From positions 25,288-48,970 of the forward strand of contig DDHP01000015.1 of assembly GCA_002338145.1 (NCBI GenBank): a stretch of 23,683 nt of DNA, read 5' to 3'. The notes under the pieces were generated by a model. The model was not told where the DNA came from and made no database searches. It worked only from the letters and a program-made list of their open reading frames with translations. Shown here piece by piece: positions 7,513-15,056 of the stretch. This stretch comes from Deferribacteraceae bacterium UBA1873. GTDB taxonomy: Bacteria; Chrysiogenota; Deferribacteres; Deferribacterales; Flexistipitaceae. Position 1 is the first letter of the stretch. Each line of letters opens with the position of its first letter. A program made the position numbers and the translations under genes.

Positions 7513-8304
7513 ATTAATGCTTACAGTATTAAAGAAATAAATGAAAATCAGTACCACAAAAAAGAACAAATATACTCATGCTTAATACCTGATGGTGTAT
7601 TTGCAGCTCTCGGGATACATAATAGAGATATAGCACAGTTAAAAGCAAAATTTTTTTTGAAAATTTTTTCTGATTCTTCAGTGGATTTTGTGAAGATAGA
7701 AATAAAATCTGATTTCAAACAGAAAGATTGGGTTTTTTTACTCGAATTAGCTGATACAGTATACCATCAGATTGAGTTATCATTAATTGTCACAGGGGAT
7801 CCTGCTTTTCCTTTTTTCGATGTCTTCTCTGACAAATTTGGTCACAGAAATTATTTTGCTACAATGGTAAGAAATATCCCTGCAGAGACTAAAGCTTTAA
7901 AAGCCGGTCTTTTCCCACATCAGGCAAGAAAAGGTTTAAACATATTTGATGAGCTACTGGAAAGACTTGAAAAATTTGCACTGGAAATGGGAAAGCACCT
8001 GATTGAAACAGATCCCTTAGCTTATAATAATGCCATCTTTTATGAAAAAAAGGGATTCGGATATATTAATGGAAAAAACTTAATGAAAGACATCGACAGG
8101 GAATTCCAACCGGGGGGTACTCTCTACAATTCTCTGGATAATTCCTCAATCTTCAGACAAAAAAAATTCTGGAAAAGTTTACGAGGCAGGTCATGGTCAA
8201 TACATGACGGTATATTGGAGGAAAATTTCGGAAAAATGTTTGACAACGTCAAAATGTATAAGCCAATAGGCAAAACACTTTCCGTAAACACTTTCAATAC
8301 TTAA
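7513..8304 (+). CDS. Conserved-looking protein of unknown function with GNAT-like C-terminal motif; possible ATT start
   Basis: I do not recognise this gene. The frame is open from 7501 and encodes protein-like sequence (SIKEINENQYHKK, YSCLIPDGVFA) well upstream of the first standard start, a TTG at 7657 that lacks a Shine-Dalgarno. An in-frame ATT at 7513 has GGAG at 7503-7506 six bases before it; starting there gives 263 residues. From the TTG the product would be 215 residues. In the long form, NNAIFYEKKGFGYING (172-187) resembles the acetyl-CoA-binding end of GNAT acetyltransferases (NxxAxxFYEKxGF), but the rest is not clearly GNAT. An indel or a -1 frameshift from an ATG at 7517 (the frame MLTVLKK then stop) is also possible. 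The 30-base gap after the ligase suggests the same operon. Confidence 0.6.
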   Translation: MNAYSIKEINENQYHKKEQIYSCLIPDGVFAALGIHNRDIAQLKAKFFLKIFSDSSVDFVKIEIKSDFKQKDWVFLLELADTVYHQIELSLIVTGDPAFPFFDVFSDKFGHRNYFATMVRNIPAETKALKAGLFPHQARKGLNIFDELLERLEKFALEMGKHLIETDPLAYNNAIFYEKKGFGYINGKNLMKDIDREFQPGGTLYNSLDNSSIFRQKKFWKSLRGRSWSIHDGILEENFGKMFDNVKMYKPIGKTLSVNTFNT

Positions 8305-8344
8305 ACAACATTACCAGCCTTTTGTAAAGAATAAAGCGCTTATC

Positions 8345-8371
8345 AAAAAAAAGTCCGCCCTGAAGGCGGAC
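8345..8371 (-). terminator. Intrinsic terminator of the peroxiredoxin gene
   Basis: The hairpin GTCCGCC-CTGAA-GGCGGAC (8353-8371; 7-bp GC-rich stem) is followed on the minus strand by eight Ts (the A-tract at 8345-8352), a classic rho-independent terminator for the gene ending at 8412. On the plus strand the hairpin has no following T-tract, so it probably does not stop transcription of the plus-strand genes ending at 8304, for which I see no terminator. Confidence 0.88.
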
Positions 8372-8391
8372 AAATGGGAGGTTTATTGCGA

Positions 8392-8410
8392 CAGAAACAC
8401 AGTGTTTCTG
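8392..8410. repeat. Perfect inverted repeat directly after the peroxiredoxin stop codon
   Basis: CAGAAACAC-A-GTGTTTCTG is a 9-base perfect inverted repeat around a single central base, one base beyond the peroxiredoxin stop codon and about 20 bases before the terminator hairpin. In RNA it could form a stem with a small loop and may help protect the 3' end of the message; as DNA it could be a protein site. Function unknown. Confidence 0.55.
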
Positions 8411-8411
8411 C

Positions 8412-9005
8412 TTACTGGTGACCTTTTGGATTCTTCTTAAAGTATTCTTTCATCTTCACCGGGTCAGGAGTCATTGTATCCTTTCCAGGCTCCCAGCCGG
8501 CGGGACAAACTTCACCATGCTCTCTTGTAAACTGCAGAGCATCCAGATTACGTAATATTTCTTTTACATTTCTACCTATTCCTAAATCGTGAACAAGTTC
8601 AAATTGAATTACACCATCAGGATCAATTATAAAGGTCGCACGCAACGCCATACCTTCCGGTAAAAGAACGCCATATTCCTCAGCAACTTTTTTTGTAAAA
8701 TCTGAAACCAGCGGATAATTGATATCACCAAGTCCACCATCCTCTCTGGGGGTATTAACCCATGCCAGGTGAGAAAATTTACTGTCTGTGGAGACACCGA
8801 TAATTTCACAGTTTCTCTTTTTAAATTCCTCGTAAGCATCACTCAAAGCAGTAATTTCAGTAGGACATACAAAGGTAAAATCCAAGGGATAAAAAAACAA
8901 AACAACCCATTTTCCCTTGTAATCATTGAGATGTACTTTTTTAAAATCCTTGTTAACTACAGCTTCTTCGGTAAAATCAGGTGCCTGTTTTGCTACTAAA
9001 CTCAT
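8412..9005 (-). CDS. Typical 2-Cys peroxiredoxin (AhpC/Prx1 type)
   Basis: A cytoplasmic thiol peroxidase that reduces hydrogen peroxide, organic peroxides and possibly peroxynitrite. It has 197 residues, the usual length. Peroxidatic Cys47 is in FTFVCPTEI with Thr44 in the PxxxTxxC pattern; the partner Arg122 is in LRATFII; resolving Cys167 is in EVCPAGW. GGLG (90-93) and a C-terminal YF (188-189) are also present, the two motifs associated with over-oxidation-sensitive typical 2-Cys enzymes. The ATG at 9005 follows AGGAGG by five bases; a TTG five codons upstream would start inside the Shine-Dalgarno region and is rejected. It stands alone between its promoter and its terminator, and no reductase (AhpF or thioredoxin) is adjacent. 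Control by peroxide is suggested by the PerR-type box over its promoter. Confidence 0.95.
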   Translation of the reverse strand: MSLVAKQAPDFTEEAVVNKDFKKVHLNDYKGKWVVLFFYPLDFTFVCPTEITALSDAYEEFKKRNCEIIGVSTDSKFSHLAWVNTPREDGGLGDINYPLVSDFTKKVAEEYGVLLPEGMALRATFIIDPDGVIQFELVHDLGIGRNVKEILRNLDALQFTREHGEVCPAGWEPGKDTMTPDPVKMKEYFKKNPKGHQ

Positions 9006-9029
9006 ACCTACCTCCTGCAATTATTTTAT

Positions 9030-9044
9030 TTATAATTATTCTAA
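9030..9044. promoter_or_regulatory. PerR-type operator upstream of the peroxiredoxin gene
   Basis: TTATAATTATTCTAA matches the Bacillus-type PerR box TTATAATNATTATAA at 13 of its 14 defined positions (one A-to-C change). It overlaps the predicted -10 box of the peroxiredoxin promoter, where a bound repressor would block polymerase, and peroxiredoxin/AhpC genes are standard PerR targets. The motif is AT-rich in AT-rich DNA, so chance contributes; position and target gene are what make it convincing. The regulator itself is not in the window. Confidence 0.65.
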
Positions 9045-9065
9045 ATAAAATAATTAATTTGTCAA
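9038..9065 (-). promoter_or_regulatory. Peroxiredoxin promoter
   Basis: On the minus strand, TTGACA (9060-9065) is followed after 16 bases by TAGAAT (9038-9043): a perfect -35 and a 5/6 -10. The predicted transcript starts near 9031, leaving a leader of about 25 bases with the AGGAGG ribosome-binding site. Confidence 0.72.
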
Positions 9066-9124
9066 CACTTTATTTTCTTTTAAAAATAATGGCAGTATAG
9101 AATGGTTTTAAAACTTACTTTTGC

Positions 9125-11671
9125 CTAAAAAGAGCTTTCAAGAGAAAGATAGAAAGCGTAATCACTTTTACCACTCCCCCCAATCTCATATGCTAAACTT
9201 AAACCCAATGACCCAAGTGGTGTATCAGCAGTCAATGCAATACCAATATCCTTGTATCCGTCATCAAATTTCCATGATTCCAGTGCATCCCCGTATTCAA
9301 AAAAAGGACCTATAAAAACATTATTAGCCAGCTCATAGTCAATACCAACAATTGTATAATAAAACCTATCACCGCCATAAACATTGCCCCCAGAATCTTC
9401 TGAGCCTATATCCCTGTAATCAAAAGCTTTCATCCTGCCGGGACCACCCAACGTATATAAATAGGTCAATGGGACATCTGTAGTATCTCCTGTGTTATAA
9501 CCCGCATCAAATCCCAGACGCAATCTTATATTATTTGTGACATATTTTTTAACAACATTTTTCCACTCAATCGTAACAAAACTGCTTCCACCGAATTCCA
9601 GCACCGGGGTAACCGATAATTGTCCAGAATAATGTAAAAAACTTTTTTCGTCACGCTCTGTACTTTGCATATCCACCGACAAAGGAATACCCAGCAGAGA
9701 AAAATCCTCTTCAATCCGATCTTTTATACTTTGCTCATAATCCAGATCCTGAAAGCTTAGATTTTCTCCGAACATCCCGGCAGAAAACATATAACGTGAT
9801 ATTCTTTTCAAATACAGTGCCCCTGCCCTGTACTGTTCATATTCAAAATCACTCTCATCTCTCATTTTCCAGCCCAAAGAATAAATTTCTTCAATTCTGC
9901 TTTCGAGAGATCTGTAACCACTCACGGAAATACTGGCAGCCTGTTCTCTGGAAGATATCCTTGAAAACAGCTGAAGCTGGTGACCTGACCCCATTATATC
10001 GTATCGCCGGTAGCCTCCGAAAATATTAAGCAAATCAACACTGTCATAGGAAAAACCACCAAAAATTTCATTTTTATTACTTTGATAACCTGAAATTACT
10101 ATATCTGCACGGTTATTTTCATGTTGTATTATTTCCACCGTATAATTATTATAGTTTTTCTGTTTAGCCATGTAATTTTTTATGATATCCACTTTTTCCT
10201 TTGTTATGGTAGAATTACTCATGAATAATTGACCAAAACTTTCTCTCAATTTGGCATCCCGGCATATAATCTTATTTAACTCTAATCTTAACAAATCCGC
10301 TTCAAATACAATATCCGCAGTATCATTTTCATTAAGCTTATAATCTTTAAAAGACAGGAAATTATAGAAAAATTTCTTTCTTAACTTTTCATCCACAAGT
10401 TTTTTCAGCCTGATAATCTCACTTCTATTTATACTGGCTTTTACACCGGAGAAAACTTTTTCACCACCAGCATATACATTGTCTACTTTATATTTTTTAC
10501 CTTCATTCACTTTTATTGTAACATTCATATCCCCGTTATTGATATTAAAGTCAATTTTTTCAATAACTACTCCCAGGTATCCTTTCTTCTGCAGGTAACT
10601 GGTAATAATGCTTTTAATTCTCTCTGACTGTTTGTTGGAAAGTATTTTTTTTGAAATATTATATTCCTCAACAAAAGTATTGTCCTTCAGGTTTTCATAG
10701 TAAATATTCAATTTTATTTCCCTTACTTGTCTTTGAAAATCCACAGAAATTACTATATCTCCATCTTCGTCATAGTTTATTATAACGGATGGAAACATAA
10801 AACCTTTACTGCGCAAATAATCTTCCAGCATACCTTCAGCGGAGCGAAGATCAAAACTGTTTACACCTTTTAAAAACTCCCCTGTCCTTTCTTTAATATC
10901 CTTCTCCAACTCCGGTTTTAGGGTATTTTTCACTCTCAGGTCAAAGTATTCCCCCTTTTTAACATCAATCTCCACACTTACACTTTTATGGAAAATAGGA
11001 ATAAATGACAAAACAGATAGAAAGGGGTTATCAAGTTTCAAAAAAAAAGTAGTTTTATCATTTTCTTTATAATTCACTTCCGTTTCCACATTAAAATAAC
11101 CCAGTTTTCTGTAAAACGTTTCAACCTCATTTACATATTTATTTATTGTTTCATCATTAAATATAATCGGATTTATAAAACGGTAATCTTTATCATACTC
11201 TTCAGCCGTCACACTGATATCTGTTATCAGAAAAAGTTTCCCCTCTTTTATTTCAAATACAACGTTTTCCCCATAAGTTTGAAAATCAATTTTAACATTT
11301 TTGTATCCGGATGAAATATAAAAAGTTTCCAGCTTATGGGCAGCACTCTGCAACGTATCCGCATATAAGGGGCCCCCTTTTGCAATTGCTGCAGCAATCT
11401 GAAGTGTACTGTCCAAAAATGCCAGATTACCCTTAAAATCCACACTGGCAATTTTGGAAACAGATGTCACCCTCACGCTGTTATTATCAAAGATATACAG
11501 ATCATACCCTAGATACTCAAGCAGCTTTTCTGTTTTCTGCTGGCCATAATTCTCATAATAATTTTTTATTTCTGACTCCACATCTGCATTTACATCGCCT
11601 TTTACATCAAAAGCCTGTAATAAATTTACAAACGCAAAACTAAAAACCGTTAAGAAAAGTAAAACCCGCAC
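9125..11671 (-). CDS. Outer-membrane Omp85 protein, BamA/TamA family
   Basis: An Omp85-superfamily protein with periplasmic POTRA repeats and a C-terminal 16-strand-type barrel, acting in insertion or translocation of outer-membrane proteins. The GTG at 11671 is preferred: GGAGG lies five bases upstream and the product begins with a clean signal peptide (MRVLLFLTVFSFAFVNLLQA). That gives 848 residues, ending in Phe as barrels do. By eye, residues 70-530 hold five or six POTRA-like beta-alpha-alpha-beta-beta units; the barrel follows. The conserved loop-6 segment is present as LGGPGRMKAFDY (741-752), with MKAF where most family members have VRGF/Y. The start lies 32 bases inside the tamB-like gene, implying coupled translation and a TAM-like pair. 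Its length is nearer BamA than TamA, and a second BamA elsewhere would be expected. No promoter or clear terminator flanks it. Confidence 0.87.
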   Translation of the reverse strand: MRVLLFLTVFSFAFVNLLQAFDVKGDVNADVESEIKNYYENYGQQKTEKLLEYLGYDLYIFDNNSVRVTSVSKIASVDFKGNLAFLDSTLQIAAAIAKGGPLYADTLQSAAHKLETFYISSGYKNVKIDFQTYGENVVFEIKEGKLFLITDISVTAEEYDKDYRFINPIIFNDETINKYVNEVETFYRKLGYFNVETEVNYKENDKTTFFLKLDNPFLSVLSFIPIFHKSVSVEIDVKKGEYFDLRVKNTLKPELEKDIKERTGEFLKGVNSFDLRSAEGMLEDYLRSKGFMFPSVIINYDEDGDIVISVDFQRQVREIKLNIYYENLKDNTFVEEYNISKKILSNKQSERIKSIITSYLQKKGYLGVVIEKIDFNINNGDMNVTIKVNEGKKYKVDNVYAGGEKVFSGVKASINRSEIIRLKKLVDEKLRKKFFYNFLSFKDYKLNENDTADIVFEADLLRLELNKIICRDAKLRESFGQLFMSNSTITKEKVDIIKNYMAKQKNYNNYTVEIIQHENNRADIVISGYQSNKNEIFGGFSYDSVDLLNIFGGYRRYDIMGSGHQLQLFSRISSREQAASISVSGYRSLESRIEEIYSLGWKMRDESDFEYEQYRAGALYLKRISRYMFSAGMFGENLSFQDLDYEQSIKDRIEEDFSLLGIPLSVDMQSTERDEKSFLHYSGQLSVTPVLEFGGSSFVTIEWKNVVKKYVTNNIRLRLGFDAGYNTGDTTDVPLTYLYTLGGPGRMKAFDYRDIGSEDSGGNVYGGDRFYYTIVGIDYELANNVFIGPFFEYGDALESWKFDDGYKDIGIALTADTPLGSLGLSLAYEIGGSGKSDYAFYLSLESSF

Positions 11672-14600
11672 CTGTGCCTCCACCCGGCATAGTATAGACA
11701 AACAGCTTCATCCAGTCAAAAAGAGTATATTCACCCAGGACACCATTCATTTCTTCACCACCTGATACACCAACCATGTACCTTAGTTGCAATCTGTTGG
11801 AGAACCTTTTGCCTAACGACACAAAGTCCCCCTGCTCACCCCTGAAATTAAAAGTTTCAATGTTTATTTCATTTATACCGATAAGTTTTTCCGTAAAACT
11901 AACTATATCTTTAAAAAGCAACCCTCCGAAAATTTTACCCATCAGCTGTTCACTACCGGTTGAAGTACCGGAGCGCGCATAGCTTGATGCCATTGACGGA
12001 TCGAGACTTTGAACCTGAATCTCATATTCAGGCAAAAAACCTTTAACATTCAATCTCAGATAATTAAATTTATCTCTTCCTGATGCTTCCATGTATAAAA
12101 AGGGAGATGAATTTTTAATAAACCTGACATAGCCTTTTGTAACTATAAATTTGCCTCCACCTACTGTAATAACAGAGTCCTGGGAAACCACAGAACCTTC
12201 AATAAGCAGTCCGTCTTTGTTTGTTATTTCTAAAGCCAGATTGAACCCGCCCTCTATGTATCTGCTTTTCAAACGCACAGGCTCTCTGGTCTTCACTCTT
12301 ATGTTAAAATTTAGCGGCAACTCACCACTGTTTTGGCCTCTATCCTCGGCAAAATTTACATTCTCATCATGCTGATAAACCCCTCTGTTTATAAAAACAT
12401 CACCTGTTAGATAGTTTAACCCACCGTTATAGTTCAGATTGAAATCAACACTACTGCGAAATCCGTACTTTTGCATATACAGATTTCGGGCGGTAATATC
12501 TGCATTTAAAGAACGTAAATCATAGTACCGATCCATGAAAAATTTTCCGGAAATTTCAGTATCCACATCTTTGCCTTTAACTGTGCCATAAAGACTGTAA
12601 TTCTCCAGCTCCACATATGCATTTAATTGTTTCAAACGCACATCCGCAAACGTATTTTTAAAATCACCTTTTAATTCCATATTACCTTTTAATGTTGGCA
12701 AATCATGGTATTTGTATAAAAAGCTGATTTTTCCGTTTCCAATACAGTCAAAATAGGGTATCGAAATTTTAGAATCATCCAAAATAATATCACCAGCAAT
12801 TTTTTCAGAGGTAAGAAAACCTTCATATATACTTAGCGAATGTATATTTTCATTACTGATTTTTGCTGATATATCCCGTACTTCATTATTTTCATACATC
12901 ATCTGTAAGCTGCTAACATCGAAGCTGTACTGTCTGAAGCCAACATGCAGATCCTCCGAAACAATACTGTAGGATTTTAGGTTATCCGAGCTAAAAAAAG
13001 ACTCTCCGTTTACTACAAAATCTTTTACCTTAAATCCGTCAAAGGATATTTTCCCTTCAATCCGTTCTTCAGCTGGCAATATCTGTGCATTTACAGCAAC
13101 ACCGGGACTCAAAGCCTCAGCGGTTAATTTATGAAGACTGCCATGCAGACTTACATCAAACGGCTCAAGAATCTCCACAGGCTTTGTAATAAAAGATCCT
13201 TGTATTACCGGATTTTTGAGTTTTCCCGTTACGCTGAAACGTAGTTTCTTCATTTCCGGAAAATCTGCGTAGCAAAAATTCTTCGATTCTATCATAATAT
13301 TAAGTTTTGACTCCGAAAAATCTATATACCCCGGATTCTGAAATGAATAACTGCTCAAATTTAAATAATCGAAAACAAGCTTATTGTCCGCAAAAGTGTA
13401 CCCGATTTCATGATTGGGAAAAACAGTTCTATCATTAAAGTAGAGTAAACCGTGAACGTAAGGACTCTTATTACCCAAAACTATACCGGCATTACCTGTA
13501 ACTTTTTTATCAAACGCCGATTCAATGTTAAAATATTTCAGAATGAGATTAAAAGGTACTGCGTATAACGTTATATCAAAGTTCTTTGTGTTTCCTTTTA
13601 AAACACCGGATATCCCTGCCCTGCCATCTTCAAAGAAAACATCGGCATCAAAGGAAAAAAGATTGCTTTCTGCATTAAAGGAGCCGGATATCTGCTCAGT
13701 CGGCACATTATAAATTTCGGCGGCAATTTTATTTTCATAATTGCCTGTTATAAACCATGAGTTTTTTTCTATATTTATAACCGTATCAATTTTGAGGTCG
13801 TGCTTAAAGTCAAGCACTTTGAGCAAATCTTTATTTCCGGCAACCCTGCCATTAAGAGACGCATGAAAAGTGTTATTGGAATATGTTCCCTTTCCCGTAA
13901 TAGAAGTACCGCTGGCAGTAATCGATAATTTTTTGAAAACAAAAGTATTTCCATCCCTCAGGATATCTGCGCTTATGGAATAATCTTCCTCCGATATTAA
14001 ATTATTAAACGTTTTAAACCTTCGGAAGTTATCCGTTACATTCACTTCACCATTGCCAATTTTTACATGATAATTTTTATTTTCAAAGATTCTTATTTTT
14101 TCCGGAAAACTGTATTTTACGTAAGTATTAAAATTGTTAGGGTCAATATTACCTTCAAAATTAACGTTTGCATCGTTAATAACGAAATCCTCACTGACTA
14201 AATTCAGCCCCGAAGAAAAGCTACCAAACACATTAACATTCCCATCTGCTTGGATATTATTCTTTTTCAGACCTGTTAGTTTTATCAGAGAAGAAATTTT
14301 TCCGTCTTCATACGTTCCGTTTATCTCCACCTTACCGTCATCAACATCCCCAACCATCTGCAAAAAATCAGAATCTAAGGATGCAGAAAACTCAGCATAA
14401 TATTTTTCTTTACCCACAGTGCCTTCAGAAATCTTCACAATAAAATCTTTGCCGTTTACCAAGGCATTTTGAATATCAATACGTTCAAAATTACGGATAT
14501 AGCCGTTAAAAAATCCGGAGAAGTTCTGGCGAATATTATTCTTATATATAAACGATTCCCCCAAAACAATATCCAGTTTCCCGGACATACCATTATATTC

Positions 14601-15056
14601 AAGTGTTTCTATGTTGACATCAGTATTGAAATCAGGATGAGTATATTTGACATTAATATTTGAGAAGGTTAACTCTTTTAATACTGTTGTCCATTTATAT
14701 TCATCTGTTCTATCGCTTCCGGCACCGCCTTCTTTGATAAAATTAACTTCAGAGTTTTCCAGAGTAATGTCTAAGAAAGGTTTGGAAGACAGTAAAGCGG
14801 AAATATTTGCTTTTAAATATAATTTATCCAGCTTAAAAGAAAGTAAGTCACTGCTAAAATCTATTTCAGAAAACTCTGCATTGAAAGGCAGAAAAGCTGT
14901 ATTTGTTTTACCGATTTTTAATTCATATTCATCCGGTAAAAAATATCCAATAAATTTATCAGGATAAATAGAAACAAGTATATTTAATAGCAAAAAAAGT
15001 GAAACCGTAAACAAGAAAAAAAGCAGAAACGGTTGTAAAATCTTTCTTGCAAACAT
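11640..15056 (-). CDS. tamB: TamB-like translocation/assembly module protein (DUF490, AsmA-like)
   Basis: A very long inner-membrane-anchored periplasmic protein of 1138 residues (E. coli TamB has 1259). Such proteins form a hydrophobic beta-taco groove spanning the periplasm, linked to outer-membrane protein assembly and phospholipid transport. Residues 8-30 are one N-terminal hydrophobic anchor. Most of the rest is repetitive beta-strand-rich sequence of the AsmA/TamB kind. The last ~300 residues fit the TamB domain: ITVGGGKFIVTKGYVRF, SSPFLYMEASG, LRLNVKGFLPEYEIQV, then LMGKIFGG, and a C-terminus ending FTFLNGF. The ATG shares one base with the amidase stop (TAATG), and the downstream Omp85 gene overlaps it, so the pair resembles a tamA-tamB locus in reversed order. 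The Shine-Dalgarno is weak, in keeping with coupling. Confidence 0.87.
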   Translation of the reverse strand: MFARKILQPFLLFFLFTVSLFLLLNILVSIYPDKFIGYFLPDEYELKIGKTNTAFLPFNAEFSEIDFSSDLLSFKLDKLYLKANISALLSSKPFLDITLENSEVNFIKEGGAGSDRTDEYKWTTVLKELTFSNINVKYTHPDFNTDVNIETLEYNGMSGKLDIVLGESFIYKNNIRQNFSGFFNGYIRNFERIDIQNALVNGKDFIVKISEGTVGKEKYYAEFSASLDSDFLQMVGDVDDGKVEINGTYEDGKISSLIKLTGLKKNNIQADGNVNVFGSFSSGLNLVSEDFVINDANVNFEGNIDPNNFNTYVKYSFPEKIRIFENKNYHVKIGNGEVNVTDNFRRFKTFNNLISEEDYSISADILRDGNTFVFKKLSITASGTSITGKGTYSNNTFHASLNGRVAGNKDLLKVLDFKHDLKIDTVINIEKNSWFITGNYENKIAAEIYNVPTEQISGSFNAESNLFSFDADVFFEDGRAGISGVLKGNTKNFDITLYAVPFNLILKYFNIESAFDKKVTGNAGIVLGNKSPYVHGLLYFNDRTVFPNHEIGYTFADNKLVFDYLNLSSYSFQNPGYIDFSESKLNIMIESKNFCYADFPEMKKLRFSVTGKLKNPVIQGSFITKPVEILEPFDVSLHGSLHKLTAEALSPGVAVNAQILPAEERIEGKISFDGFKVKDFVVNGESFFSSDNLKSYSIVSEDLHVGFRQYSFDVSSLQMMYENNEVRDISAKISNENIHSLSIYEGFLTSEKIAGDIILDDSKISIPYFDCIGNGKISFLYKYHDLPTLKGNMELKGDFKNTFADVRLKQLNAYVELENYSLYGTVKGKDVDTEISGKFFMDRYYDLRSLNADITARNLYMQKYGFRSSVDFNLNYNGGLNYLTGDVFINRGVYQHDENVNFAEDRGQNSGELPLNFNIRVKTREPVRLKSRYIEGGFNLALEITNKDGLLIEGSVVSQDSVITVGGGKFIVTKGYVRFIKNSSPFLYMEASGRDKFNYLRLNVKGFLPEYEIQVQSLDPSMASSYARSGTSTGSEQLMGKIFGGLLFKDIVSFTEKLIGINEINIETFNFRGEQGDFVSLGKRFSNRLQLRYMVGVSGGEEMNGVLGEYTLFDWMKLFVYTMPGGGTGAGFTFLNGF

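Noticed and set aside
9006..9020. TTG at 9020 as an upstream start for the peroxiredoxin
   Set aside because: The AGGAGG ribosome-binding site lies inside the extra codons, and the ATG at 9005 fits it and the family N-terminus.
9105..9114. GTTTTAAAAC palindrome after the Omp85 stop codon as a terminator
   Set aside because: Only A/T pairs beyond one G-C on each side and no loop or T-tract; too weak to call.
11672..11701. TTG at 11701 as an upstream start for the Omp85 protein
   Set aside because: It adds ten polar and charged residues before the signal peptide, while the GTG at 11671 has GGAGG at five bases and begins directly with the signal sequence.
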